A DNA stretch of 64,000 nucleotides, from contig NW_026262734.1 in NCBI RefSeq assembly GCF_021869535.1, forward strand, positions 81,530,339 through 81,594,338, written 5' to 3'. A program made the translations under genes and the position numbers. The stretch is from Mytilus californianus. Its lineage: Eukaryota; Mollusca; Bivalvia; Mytilida; Mytilidae. The notes beneath the pieces were generated by a model. The model was not told the origin of the DNA. It did no database searches and saw nothing but the letters and a program-made list of their open reading frames with translations. Each line of letters opens with the position of its first letter. Position 1 is the stretch's first letter. Positions 11,513-23,560 of the stretch are shown in pieces.

Positions 11513-11902
11513 GGATGTTCGCTACTCTGTTTCAAAATAACAAGCTTTTTATAAAACTGTTATAAATTGGTAGTATATAAATAAAGGAACTATAAAAGCA
11601 GAAAAAAATGAAGGGTCTGTGTGATTGTTTTCGAGATATAAGCCATTGAAAATTTGGCGGGAAATGATTCTCTTTAGATTTTTCATACATTTCACATTGG
11701 CACCATTTTTCTTTCAAAAACTATGAAAAAATAACAAGGAATTAATAAGATTTTCAAAGGTGGCATTTTAAACTTTATGTAATCAAATTATGAAAAGAAA
11801 AGTAGGCGTCAGTGGGCATTTTTTTTTAAAGGCACTACATGGATAAAACCAGAGGATTCCGAATATCTGACAAAAAGTCAAAAACAAGAGTAGCGATCAT
11901 CC
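11513..11902. mobile_element. 390-bp MITE with ~25-bp TIRs, flanked by TTAA
   Basis: Left end GGATGTTCGCTACTCTGTTT, right end (as complement) GGATGATCGCTACTCTTGTT, with TTAA directly outside each end (11509-11512, 11903-11906). No coding capacity. The TTAA target and GG-starting ends are the same features as the element at 10105-10676, but the TIR sequences differ, so these are two families using the same kind of target site. Confidence 0.82.
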
Positions 11903-11965
11903 TTAAGGGAGGGATTGCGCTTGATTTTCATATGATGAAAACATAATCTTTAATCAGTTAAATTG

Positions 11966-12448
11966 AAGTCTGGAGCTGGCATGCCAGTAACTGCTAGTGA
12001 TCCTTTGTTAATTTATGTTCATCATTCTGTTTTTGCTAAGTTTCTTCTGTTACCTTATCTTACATCGGACTCGGACTTATTTTGAACTGAGTTTTATTGT
12101 GCGTATTGCGGTGTTTGTTTGTATTTGTTTTTTTTTTATTCCACATTGGCTTGAGGTATAGGGGAGGGTTGAGATCTGTGTAACCCCGCCGCATTTTTGC
12201 GCCTGTCCTAAGTCAGGCACCTTTGGCCTTTGTTAGTCTTGTATGTTTTTTTAATTTTGGTTGATTTATATGTTTCGAAGTTTAGTGTGAACTAGTACAC
12301 ATTTTTGTTTAGGGGCCAGGTGAAGTCCGTCTACGGGTACGGGATTTTCTCGCTGTGCTGAAGACCCATTGGTGGACTGTTTTCTGCTCTTCGGTCGGGT
12401 TGTTGTCTCTTAGACACATTCCCCGTTTCCATTCTCAATTTCATTTGT
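11966..12448 (-). repeat. Dispersed repeat family B, near-full copy (minus orientation)
   Basis: Read on the minus strand it starts GAGAATGGAAACGGGGAATG, runs through CCACCAATGGGTCTTCAGCA, GAGAAAATCCCGTACCCGTA, GGACAGGCGCAAAAATGCGG and GTCCGAGTCCGATG and ends at GCATGCCAGCTCCAGAC. The order matches the copy at 57363-57815. Confidence 0.78.
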
Positions 12449-12650
12449 AAGATCTCAACCCTCTACCTATACCACTAGCCAATGTGGAATAAACAAACAC
12501 ACAGCAATACACACAGTAAAACTCGGTTTAAAAGAAGTCCGAGTCCGATGTTCGAATAGGTAACAGAAAAATCTAAGCAAAACGACAATGAAAAACATAA
12601 ATTAACAACAAAGGACAAATAGCAGTTACTGACTTGTCAGCTCCAGACCT
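12449..12650 (+). repeat. Dispersed repeat family B, 3' part, head-to-head with its neighbour
   Basis: Carries the distal part of the family (GATCTCAACCCTCTACCTAT ... GTCCGAGTCCGATG ... GTCAGCTCCAGACC) on the plus strand directly after the minus-strand copy. The two make a ~200-bp-arm inverted repeat with a ~280-bp loop. Confidence 0.75.
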
Positions 12651-12879
12651 GTATTTGTTTGTGCTACACTATGCATACAATCTTTATAATAAAAGGAACA
12701 ATATACTTGTTTTAAATGTATAATCCATTTAATATTTCATACCCTTGTAAATCGTTTCAATTACATTCTGTTTTTACAGCCTTTACCGTAAAGGTTCATT
12801 AATCATGGCTCGCAAGCTTTCCCATTTCTCGACTGGTATCCTAGTGTACATTCTTGAAATGTACGAAACTGTCTATTAC

Positions 12880-13105
12880 TAAAAAGTAAAATCACAAAAA
12901 TACTGAACTCCGAGGAAAATTCAATCGGAAAGTCCCTAATCACATGGCAAAATCAAATGACAAAACACATCAAACGAATGGACAACAACTGTCATACGGG
13001 GAATGTGTCTAAGAGACAACAACCCGACCGAAGAGCAGAAAACAGTCCACCAATGGGTCTTCAGCACAGCGAGAAAATCCCGTACCCGTACTAAATAATA
13101 CAAAT
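12880..13105 (+). repeat. Dispersed repeat family D followed by a family B 5' fragment
   Basis: 12885-12985 (AAAATACTGAACTCCGAGG, AATTCAATCGGAAAGTCCCT, ACACATCAAACGAATGGACA) matches, inverted, 47195-47310. From 12996 it continues into GGGGAATGTGTCTAAGAGAC and CCACCAATGGGTCTTCAGCA, the start of family B. The join suggests that D and B may be parts of one longer element. Confidence 0.65.
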
Positions 13106-13145
13106 TTATCACATCAAGAAAATTTGACAGAATGCACACATGCAA

Positions 13146-14190
13146 TAATTGTTACTTGTGATATAAAGAGAGACAGTACATGTAAGCCATAATTTGATTT
13201 AATGTAACCATTTCAATCATTTTAAGAAAAAGGGCTTTTTATAAAATAAGAATAAATTTTTCCAGTATCGAAAAATGTGTTTGTGCCTGATTACTTTGGC
13301 TGTAAATTAACGTTTTAATTCTTTTATATGCAGTTATTTCTACTTCTATCATAGTATATCGCTATTGCATACTTACAGATACATTTACCGCTGATTTCTT
13401 CATAATTCGAACAGCAATAATATTCTCTGAAAAAATAAACTTATATAACAAATAAATTCCTTTCTTAACCCTGTGTATGGCTATGTATCTTTCAAGTTTT
13501 ATATTTTTTGCAACTGAGTAATTTGGTTTTAGCTTGCTTATAAACAGGCATATTCTCGCATTTCCGTCGTCGAGAAAAAAACAAAATACAGCTGATCAGT
13601 TCGACCATTGTCATCATACGTGTTTGCTCAATCATGGATGAACTCGAGGAAAATCAACATAAAAGCTCGGTCTCAGCTCGTGCAACGACTAAATATTATA
13701 GTTTTGCATGAGAAATCTTTGGCTTTATTTGAAAGGAACCTGATGAAATTTGACTTTACACTAGCAAAAAGAAGGATATTATTCAGTTGTGAAGTGGATT
13801 TTCTTTGTTTCACACAATGAAATTGGTTACACGTTTTAAACAGATATCAAAATTTCGATGCGACTATGATCACACCAACCAGATGCGACAACAACAAAAA
13901 TAAACAAAGAAGATAAGTACAATAAGTGTATGAGTTCGGAACAAGATATTATGAACAATCATAATTTTCTTTCTTTGATTATCTACTTCATTGTAAAGGA
14001 GTTTTGCTGTTAACTCTGTCAATTTGTCAAACAAAAATTGTATTTGTTACCTGAATCCTAAATCGATTTTTTATGGTCAAGGTTCAGTGATTGTCATTGA
14101 AATGGACATCAACACGCGTTTATCATTTGTTGTCATTATCATTTAGTAACAGTTTTATTTCATTCGTTAGGTAAACATGTTTAAGTTTTA
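13146..14190. other. Intergenic, no gene seen
   Basis: A 70-codon open frame at 13608-13817 has no recognisable motif and no repeat or splice context that would support it. Otherwise AT-rich non-coding sequence. Confidence 0.45.
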
Positions 14191-14874
14191 CAGTCAGAGC
14201 CCGTATGCATAAAGCTACTTAAGTTCAGATTTTCCTTAGTAAACACTTAAGTTAAGGAAACTCCGCCCTTTTTACGTAATCGGTATGCATAAAAAATCTT
14301 AAACTAAGTATTTCCTTAGTCAAATCTTAGTTGTTTTAAGTCACGCCCACAAAACTTAAGTGGTATGCATAAAACCCCTTATACTAAGAAAACGCCTAAG
14401 ATTATACTTAAGTCTAAGGTACCTATAGAGCTACCTTAAATTTTCAAAAATAGTTAAAAATCAGTCGAAAGTAAGCGTTTTTTTGCAAAATATTAATATA
14501 TTAGCTACCGTTTAATAATTAATAATTATATCAGTAATAATTTCTTTTTTTATTACTTAATATAACGATCATTGTAATTTTCGTAAAATCAAATATAATC
14601 AACACATCAAGAGATAACAGGGTAGTTTTATAAATTCATTCTACACATATTTCTCAATCTCGTTGTTGTGTATACCGAAAAGTATTCATTTTTTTCACGC
14701 ATGGAATTCGTGCTATTATTTTTCTTTTGTTTACTCTATACGTGCATATTTACACAAATAACTTTGAACGTTAAATTATTAAAATACACCGCGTGGTATC
14801 AATTGTAACCATCAGTAAAAAAACAGTATGAAGGAAGGAAGAGATAAGGATCTTCAGGCATGCAAAATCCTGTT

Positions 14875-14897
14875 TTCTGTGTGTGTGTGTGTGTGGG
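14875..14897 (+). repeat. (GT)n microsatellite
   Basis: A run of about ten GT dinucleotides followed by a G-rich stretch, inside the outer TIR element. Confidence 0.85.
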
Positions 14898-15794
14898 GAG
14901 AGGGGGTACATCGGTTGAATATTTTCAATTATTTTGTTTTATTCGAAAGATGTAAGGCAAATTGTTTCACTTACTGGGACAAAATCGGAAAGTTTTAAGA
15001 CCTACCCCATGGAATTCAAAGTGTATATAACGTATTTATGATACCTTAACCGTATTAAATTAGTTTTCATATTTCCTTATTATATTAAGTGATATATTGC
15101 TGTAAAGAAAATATTGTTAGTACGCTAAGATGTTTATAATACCTTACCATAAACATATGAATCTAATAATGTGTGTTTTAGTAAAGCTTGCAGGATTTTT
15201 GAAAAATGGCCCTGTTTTATATGAATTCGTGGAAAATTGATTCTACACCTTTTTTATTGTTGTAAAAGGGAAGTGATAAAATAGTTTATTTCAATTCGAA
15301 ATAGATTTTTTAAAACTCCAAAAGAAATTATAAGTAGGGGGTTTGGAAGGGGGCGGCAGCCCACCAGAAGCTGAACGAATATAATAAAATTCTTATTGAA
15401 AAAAAATGTTTTATAAAATTAATTGTAAGCACATGCTTACAATGCTACACTGGTGCTACGCCATTGAAACCTTTATCATGTTTCGTTACAGTTATAAATA
15501 TATCGTTGTCTCCAGAAAATAAACAGACACCTCCATCCAACAACACCCATGAAAGATGAATTAAAGATTACTAGTAAATAGGGGGAAGTTTTGGATTACA
15601 AATATGTTTTTCTTTCCATGCCCATCCATCGACACGTCAACCTTTTCTCTTATGCGCCAATTTATCAAATGTTATATTACGTATTATTGAATTGTTGTAC
15701 ATACCAACATAAATTTAACCCTAGCTACTAACTAAGTATGTATTGATCAATCAATGTAAATAATCATAACAAACTTTTACATGGATGAGTATAT

Positions 15795-18700
15795 GGCCTC
15801 AGACCACAATTATTCTTCCCATTGGTTACAATGCATTTTTTGGTAAAAGTCAAATTGAATTAAAAAATTTGCACCGCATCAAACATGAAATAAATTTAAC
15901 TGCTTATAGACCATTATTATTGGAATAAAATATGCTTGTCCAAGGACAATCCATCAGTGCTTTTTCTTTTGACAGCCCTATTAACAGGCCAATGGTAGAA
16001 TTTGAATCTTGAATAAATGACGAGGACTAATTTCTACCCTACTTTCATTTTGGCCAAATCAGTACTTTCACTTTCAACAATAAATTTTATTTTATTACAT
16101 TCTGACAATTATTAAGAAAGTTTGGAATGTTTTTATATTAGCATATCTGTCTGCGGAACATGCTTTTTGCAAAGTTTTAAGAAATCAGTCAAAATTTTAT
16201 TCAGAAAATATTTGTTTGGTAATTTTTTACCAAGATATGCCTTAATCCAGTAAACATAACTTGTATTTAGTTGAAATGAGACAACTGTTAAAGCAAACTG
16301 TCACTTATGTGCCAGTTTTTTTCATATTTATATCTCTCTGGTTGTTAAGTCAGAATTGGTCAATATGATAAGGGCACAGGCATAAAGAGCATAATTGCGG
16401 GTAAATAAAAACTGAAAAGTTGATTTATTTTCATCTTTCTATCCTCTCTACTGGTTATTTACTTCTAAACAACTAAAAGTAATTTAGACTTGACACTTTT
16501 GAATTTTTAAGACATTTTGCTTTTCATATTTTTAAATGTGTTTGTATGTCATGTTATGTCCCAGGATCAACTAAGTTTTGTAAAAACTTATTGAAATTGC
16601 ATTTATAAGGTACCCTCATTGATTCAATGAAGTAATGTGGTGCATTCTCACAAATATTTTTCTTTAATTTTCATTAGAAATCATGTAAACTGTAAAAAAT
16701 GCCAATACCTGCCTCATTTGCCCAAATATGGTCAAAATGTCTTATTTTGATAGATTTTGTGTAATTTCTATTTTCTTTCTTGAAAAGTAATATGACAAAG
16801 ATCATTTTGTACGTGTAAGACCCTTTATTTACAATAATTGTGTTTTGTCCAAACTCATCTCCTAGGCCTCAGACCACAATTATTCTTCCCATTGGTTACA
16901 ATGCATTTTTTGGTAAAAGTCAAATTGAATTAAAAAATTTGCAGCGCATCAAATAGAAATAAATTTAACTGCTTATAGACCATTATTATTGGAATAAAAT
17001 ATGCTTGTCCAAGGACAATCCATCAGTGCTTTTTCTTTTGACAGCCCTATTAACATGCCAATGGTAGGATTTGAATCTTGAATAAATGACGAGGACTAAT
17101 TTCTACCCTACTTTCATTTTGGCCAAATCACTACTTTCACTTTCAACAATAAATTTTTTCCACATGTTTTACTTATTTCAATATATATGCAACTGATAGG
17201 ACCACTTAAATAGTAAACATTTCAAAGAAAACAGTAGTCAGAATACTTAGGAAGAAATACCCCATATAATAATTGGGAACTATATTCCTAGACCACGAAC
17301 AAAGGGAATTAATTGTGGTCTGAAGCCTATTAGACCTCAAAAATTTAAAGCATTCTTATGAAACTTCACAATTACTCAGCATGATATCTTAGTAGCATAA
17401 ATGCCAAATTTTATTACATTCTGACAATTATTAAAAAAGTTTGGAATGTTTTTATATTAGCATATCTGTCTGCGGAACATGCTTTTTGCAAAATTTTAAG
17501 AAATCAGTCAAAATTTTATTCAGAAAATATTTGTTTGGTAATTTTTTACCAAAATATGCCTTAATCCAGTAAACATAACTTGTATTTAGTTGAAATGAGA
17601 CAACTGTTAAAGCAAACTATCACTTATGTGCCAGTTTTTTCATATTTATATCTCTCTGGTTGTTAAGTCAGAATTGGTCAATATGATAAGGGCACAGACA
17701 TAAAGAGCATAATTGCGGGTAAATAAAAACTGAAAAGTTGATTTATGTTCATCTTTCTATCCTCTCTACTGGTTATTTACTTCTAAACAACTAAAAGTAA
17801 TTTAGACTTGACACTTTTGAATTTTTAAGACATTTTGCTTTTCATATTTTTAAATGTGTTTGTATGTCATGTTATGTCCCAGGATCAACTAAGTTTTGTA
17901 AAAACTTATTGAAATTGCATTTATAAGGTACCCTCATTGATTCAATGAAGTAATGTGGTGCATTCTCACAAATATTTTTCTTTAATTTTCATTAGAAATC
18001 ATTTAAACTGTAAAAAATGCCAATACCTGCCTCATTTGCCCAAATATTGTCAAAATGTCTTATTTTGATAGATTTTTTTGTGTAATTTCTATTTTCTTTC
18101 TTGAAAAGTAATATGACAAAGATCATTTTGTACGTGTAAGACCCTTTATTTACAATAATTGTGTTTTGTCCAAACTCATCTCCTAGGCCTCAGACCACAA
18201 TTATTCTTCCCATTGGTTACAATGCATTTTTTGGTAAAAGTCAAATTGAATTAAAAAATTTGCACCGCATCAAATAGAAATAAATTTAACTGCTTATAGA
18301 CCATTATTATTGGAATAAAATATGCTTGTCCAAGGACAATCCATCAGTGCTTTTTCTTTTGACAGCCCTATTAACATGCCAATGGTAGGATTTGAATCTT
18401 GAATAAATGACGAGGACTAATTTCTACCCTACTTTCATTTTGGCCAAATCACTACTTTCACTTTCAACAATAAATTTTTTCCACATGTTTTACTTATTTC
18501 AATATATATGCAACTGATAGGACCACTTAAATAGTAAACATTTCAAAGAAAACAGTAGTCAGAATACTTAGGAAGAAATACCCCATATAATAATTGGGAA
18601 CTATATTCCTAGACCACGAACAAAGGGAATTAATTGTGGTCTGAAGCCTATTAGACCTCAAAAATTTAAAGCATTCTTATGAAACTTCACAATTACTCAG

Positions 18701-21700
18701 CATGATATCTTAGTAGCATAAATGCCAAATTTTATTACATTCTGACAATTATTAAAAAAGTTTGGAATGTTTTTATATTAGCATATCTGTCTGCGGAACA
18801 TGCTTTTTGCAAAATTTTAAGAAATCAGTCAAAATTTTATTCAGAAAATATTTGTTTGGTAATTTTTTACCAAAATATGCCTTAATCCAGTAAACATAAC
18901 TTGTATTTAGTTAAAATGAGACAACTGTTAAAGCAAACTGTCACTTATGTGCCAGTTTTTTTCATATTTATATCTCTCTGGTTGTTAAGTCAGAATTGGT
19001 CAATATGATAAGGGCACAGACGTAAAGAGCATAATTGCGGGTAAATAAAAACTGAAAAGTTGATTTATTTTCATCTTTCTATCCTCTCTACTGGTTATTT
19101 ACTTCTAAACAACTAAAAGTAATTTAGACTTGACACTTTTGAATTTTTAAGACATTTTGCTTTTCATATTTTTAAATGTTTGTATGTCATGTTATGTCCC
19201 AGGATCCTAAGTTTTGTAAAAACTTATTGAAATTGCATTTATAAGGTACCCTCATTGATTCAATGAAGTAATGTGGTGCATTCTCACAAATATTTTTCTT
19301 TAATTTTCATTAGAAATCATGTAAACTGTAAAAAATGCCAATACCTGCCTCATTTGCCCAAATATGGTCAAAATGTCTTATTTTGATAGATTTTGTGTAA
19401 TTTCTATTTTCTTTCTTGAAAAGTAATATGACAAAGATCATTTTGTACGTGTAAGACCCTTTATTTACAATAATTGTGTTTTGTTTAAACTCATCTCCTA
19501 GGCCTCAGACCACAATTATTCTTCCCATTGGTTACAATGCATTTTTTGGTAAAAGTCAAATTGAATTAAAAAATTTGCACCGCATCAAACATGAAATAAA
19601 TTTAACTGCTTATAGACCATTATTATTGGAATAAAATATGCTTGTCCAAGGACAATCCATCAGTGCTTTTTCTTTTGACAGCCCTATTAACATGCCAATG
19701 GTAGGATTTGAATCTTGAATAAATGACGAGGACTAATTTCTACCCTACTTTCATTTTGGCCAAATCACTACTTTCACTTTCAACAATAAATTTTTTCCAC
19801 ATGTTTTACTTATTTCAATATATATGCAACTGATAGGACCACTTAAATAGTAAACATTTCAAAGAAAACAGTAGTCAGAATACTTAGGAAGAAATACCCC
19901 ATATAATAATTGGGAACTATATTCCTAGACCACGAACAAAGGGAATTAATTGTGGTCTGAAGCCTATTAGACCTCAAAAATTTAAAGCATTCTTATGAAA
20001 CTTCACAGTTACTCAGCATGATATCTTAGTAGCATAAATGCCAAATTTTATTACATTCTGACAATTATTAAAAAAGTTTGGAATGTTTTTATATTAGCAT
20101 ATCTGTCTGCGGAACATGCTTTTTGCAAAATTTTAAGAAATCAGTCAAAATTTTATTCAGAAAATATTTGTTTGGTAATTTTTTACCAAAATATGCCTTA
20201 ATCCAGTAAACATAACTTGTATTTAGTTAAAATGAGACAACTGTTAAAGCAAACTGTCACTTATGTGCCAGTTTTTTTCATATTTATATCTCTCTGGTTG
20301 TTAAGTCAGAATTGGTCAATACGATAAGGGCACAGACATAAAGAGCATAATTGCGGGTAAATAAAAACTGAAAAGTTGATTTATTTTCATCTTTCTATCC
20401 TCTCTACTGGTTATTTACTTCTAAGCAACTAAAAGTAATTTAGACTTGACACTTTTGAATTTTTAAGACATTTTGCTTTTCATATTTTTAAATGTGTTTG
20501 TATGTCATGTTATGTCCCAGGATCAACTAAGTTTTGTAAAAACTTATTGAAATTGCATTTATAAGGTACCCTCATTGATTCAATGAAGTAATGTGGTGCA
20601 TTCTCACAAATATTTTTCTTTAATTTTTATTAGAAATCATGTAAACTGTAAAAAATGCCAATGCCTGCCTCATTTGCCCAAATATGGTCAAAATGTCTTA
20701 TTTTGATAGATTTTGTGTAATTTCTATTTTCTTTCTTGAAAAGTAATATGACAAAGATCATTTTGTACGTGTAAGACCCTTTATTTACAATAATTGTGTT
20801 TTGTCCAAACTCATCTCCTAGGCCTCAGACCACAATTATTCTTCCCATTGGTTACAATGCATTTTTTGGTAAAAGTCAAATTGAATTAAAAAATTTGCAC
20901 CGCATCAAACATGAAATAAATTTAACTGCTTATAGACCATTATTATTGGAATAAAATATGCTTGTCCAAGGACAATCCATCAGTGCTTTTTCTTTTGACA
21001 GCCCTATTAACATGCCAATGGTAGGATTTGAATCTTGAATAAATGACGAGGACTAATTTCTACCCTACTTTCATTTTGGCCAAATCACTACTTTCACTTT
21101 CAACAATAAATTTTTTCCACATGTTTTACTTATTTCAATATATATGCAACTGATAGGACCACTTAAATAGTAAACATTTCAAAGAAAACAGTAGTCAGAA
21201 TACTTAGGAAGAAATACCCCATATAATAATTGGGAACTATATTCCTAGACCACGAACAAAGGGAATTAATTGTGGTCTGAAGCCTATTAGACCTCAAAAA
21301 TTTAAAGCATTCTTATGAAACTTCACAGTTACTCAGCATGATATCTTAGTAGCATAAATGCCAAATTTTATTACATTCTGACAATTATTAAAAAAGTTTG
21401 GAATGTTTTTATATTAGCATATCTGTCTGCGGAACATGCTTTTTGCAAAATTTTAAGAAATCAGTCAAAATTTTATTCAGAAAATATTTGTTTGGTAATT
21501 TTTTACCAAAATATGCCTTAATCCAGTAAACATAACTTGTATTTAGTTAAAATGAGACAACTGTTAAAGCAAACTGTCACTTATGTGCCAGTTTTTTTCA
21601 TATTTATATCTCTCTGGTTGTTAAGTCAGAATTGGTCAATACGATAAGGGCACAGACATAAAGAGCATAATTGCGGGTAAATAAAAACTGAAAAGTTGAT

Positions 21701-23147
21701 TTATTTTCATCTTTCTATCCTCTCTACTGGTTATTTACTTCTAAACAACTAAAAGTAATTTAGACTTGACACTTTTGAATTTTTAAGACATTTTGCTTTT
21801 CATATTTTTAAATGTGTTTGTATGTCATGTTATGTCCCAGGATCAACTAAGTTTTGTAAAAACTTATTGAAATTGCATTTATAAGGTACCCTCATTGATT
21901 CAATGAAGTAATGTGGTGCATTCTCACAAATATTTTTCTTTAATTTTTATTAGAAATCATGTAAACTGTAAAAAATGCCAATGCCTGCCTCATTTGCCCA
22001 AATATGGTCAAAATGTCTTATTTTGATAGATTTTGTGTAATTTCTATTTTCTTTCTTGAAAAGTAATATGACAAAGATCATTTTGTACGTGTAAGACCCT
22101 TTATTTACAATAATTGTGTTTTGTCCAAACTCATCTCCTAGGCCTCAGACCACAATTATTCTTCCCATTGGTTACAATGCATTTTTTGGTAAAAGTCAAA
22201 TTGAATTAAAAAATTTGCACCGCATCAAACATGAAATAAATTTAACTGCTTATAGACCATTATTATTGGAATAAAATATGCTTGTCCAAGGACAATCCAT
22301 CAGTGCTTTTTCTTTTGACAGCCCTATTAACATGCCAGTGGTAGGATTTGAATCTTGAATAAATGACGAGGACTAATTTCTACCCTACTTTCATTTTGGC
22401 CAAATCACTACTTTCACTTTCAACAATAAATTTTTTCCACATGTTTTACTTATTTCAATATATATGCAACTGATAGGACCACTTAAATAGTAAACATTTC
22501 AAGGAAAACAGTAGTCAGAATACTTAGGAAGAAATACCCCATATAATAATTGGGAACTATATTCCTAGACCACGAACAAAGGGAATTAATTGTGGTCTGA
22601 AGCCTATTAGACCTCAAAAATTTAAAGCATTCTTATGAAACTTCACAGTTACTCAGCATGATATCTTAGTAGCATAAATGCCAAATTTTATTACATTCTG
22701 ACAATTATTAAAAAAGTTTGGAATGTTTTTATATTAGCATATCTGTCTGCGGAACATGCTTTTTGCAAAATTTTAAGAAATCAGTCAAAATTTTATTCAG
22801 AAAATATTTGTTTGGTAATTTTTTACCAAAATATGCCTTAATCCAGTAAACATAACTTGTATTTAGTTGAAATGAGACAACTGTTAAAGCAAACTGTCAC
22901 TTATGTGCCAGTTTTTTTCATATTTATATCTCTCTGGTTGTTAAGTCAGAATTGGTCAATATGATAAGGGCACAGACATAAAGAGCATAATTGCGGGTAA
23001 ATAAAAACTGAAATGTTGATTTATTTTCATCTTTCTATCCTCTCTACTGGTTATTTACTTCTAAACAACTAAAAGTAATTGAGACTTGACACTTTTGAAT
23101 TTTTAAGACATTTTGCGAACAAAGGGAATTAATTGTGGTCTGAAGCC
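15795..23147. mobile_element. Nested TIR-bounded element that is a tandem array of ~1.32-kb units
   Basis: The array starts with GGCCTCAGACCACAATTA and ends with the complement of GGCTTCAGACCACAATTA, with ATAT outside both ends (15791-15794, 23148-23151), like a 4-bp target duplication. Units start at 15795, 16865, 18186, 19501, 20821 and 22141. Full units are 1315-1321 bp and nearly identical by eye. Each full unit holds a left TIR, ~430 bp, an inverted right TIR (first at about 17299-17328), then ~855 bp of spacer. Unit 1 lacks ~250 bp including its right TIR; the join lies between short AAATTTT repeats. The last unit is cut at ~23116 and joined directly to a terminal right TIR. No open frame of 60 codons exists in the 7.3 kb. 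The family is unknown to me. Confidence 0.85.
16865..18185 (+). repeat. Representative full unit (unit 2) of the 1.32-kb array
   Basis: Unit of 1321 bp. Segment A (16865-17328) is bounded by facing TIRs, like a 464-bp MITE. Segment B (17329-18185) has no inverted ends. A 3-4-base T insertion near 18067 marks this copy against its neighbours. Units 4-6 share private variants (for example CACAGTTACTCAGC), so the right half of the array expanded most recently. Confidence 0.85.
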
Positions 23148-23356
23148 ATATGTGCGATGAGCTAATACATATCATACGGTAATTAAAGAAAGGTTCCGAT
23201 TTAAGTATTCCTTAGTTATATTATATCTATGGTGAAGTGAAGACTTAAGTAAGTTTATGCATACGACTTAAGAATTATACTTAACTAAGGAAATTCTTAG
23301 TGACATCTAAGTTTAAGGAACACTTAAGCTAAGATGTTTTATGCATACGGGCCCTG

Positions 23357-23560
23357 GATTCTACTTCGTCAAAATTATCTCCCCATTACGCCACCTATTT
23401 TTTTTCAATCGTAAAAATGCAAGCCATCACTACACGAAAAGGCAGATTAACAACAATTAGGGCAGTCATGTAAATGTTTGACAAATGTAACTACTTTTCT
23501 GCCAGATATATTTGCGGACCTACTAATGTATATGTAAATGTATTATTCCTTTGGCATTAT
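23357..23560. other. Flank between the TIR element and the 196-bp satellite
   Basis: Anonymous DNA. CACTACACGAAA at about 23430 also occurs inverted at about 34764-34775, next to sequence related to the satellite. Confidence 0.4.

Larger units (their letters stand above)
14195..23356. mobile_element. Outer TIR element (CAGRGCCCGTATGCATAAA ends) hosting a nested array
   Basis: The left end at 14195 is CAGAGCCCGTATGCATAAA. The right end, read as complement from 23356, is CAGGGCCCGTATGCATAAA: 19 bp with one difference. Just inside both ends are repeated subterminal modules made of TATGCATAAA and CTTAAG/CTTAGT words: left at about 14203, 14282 and 14363; right at about 23257 and 23338. Subterminal repeats like these usually bind transposase. 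Without the nested array the element is ~1.8 kb and has no transposase. I could not find a convincing target duplication (flanks ...TTTACAGT and GATTCTAC...). Harbinger- or hAT-like origin is possible but not decided. Confidence 0.72.

Noticed and set aside
14195..23356. Firm Harbinger or hAT assignment and target duplication for the outer element
   Set aside because: The flanks (ACAGT / GATTC) do not match at 2, 3 or 8 bp, so the superfamily is left open.
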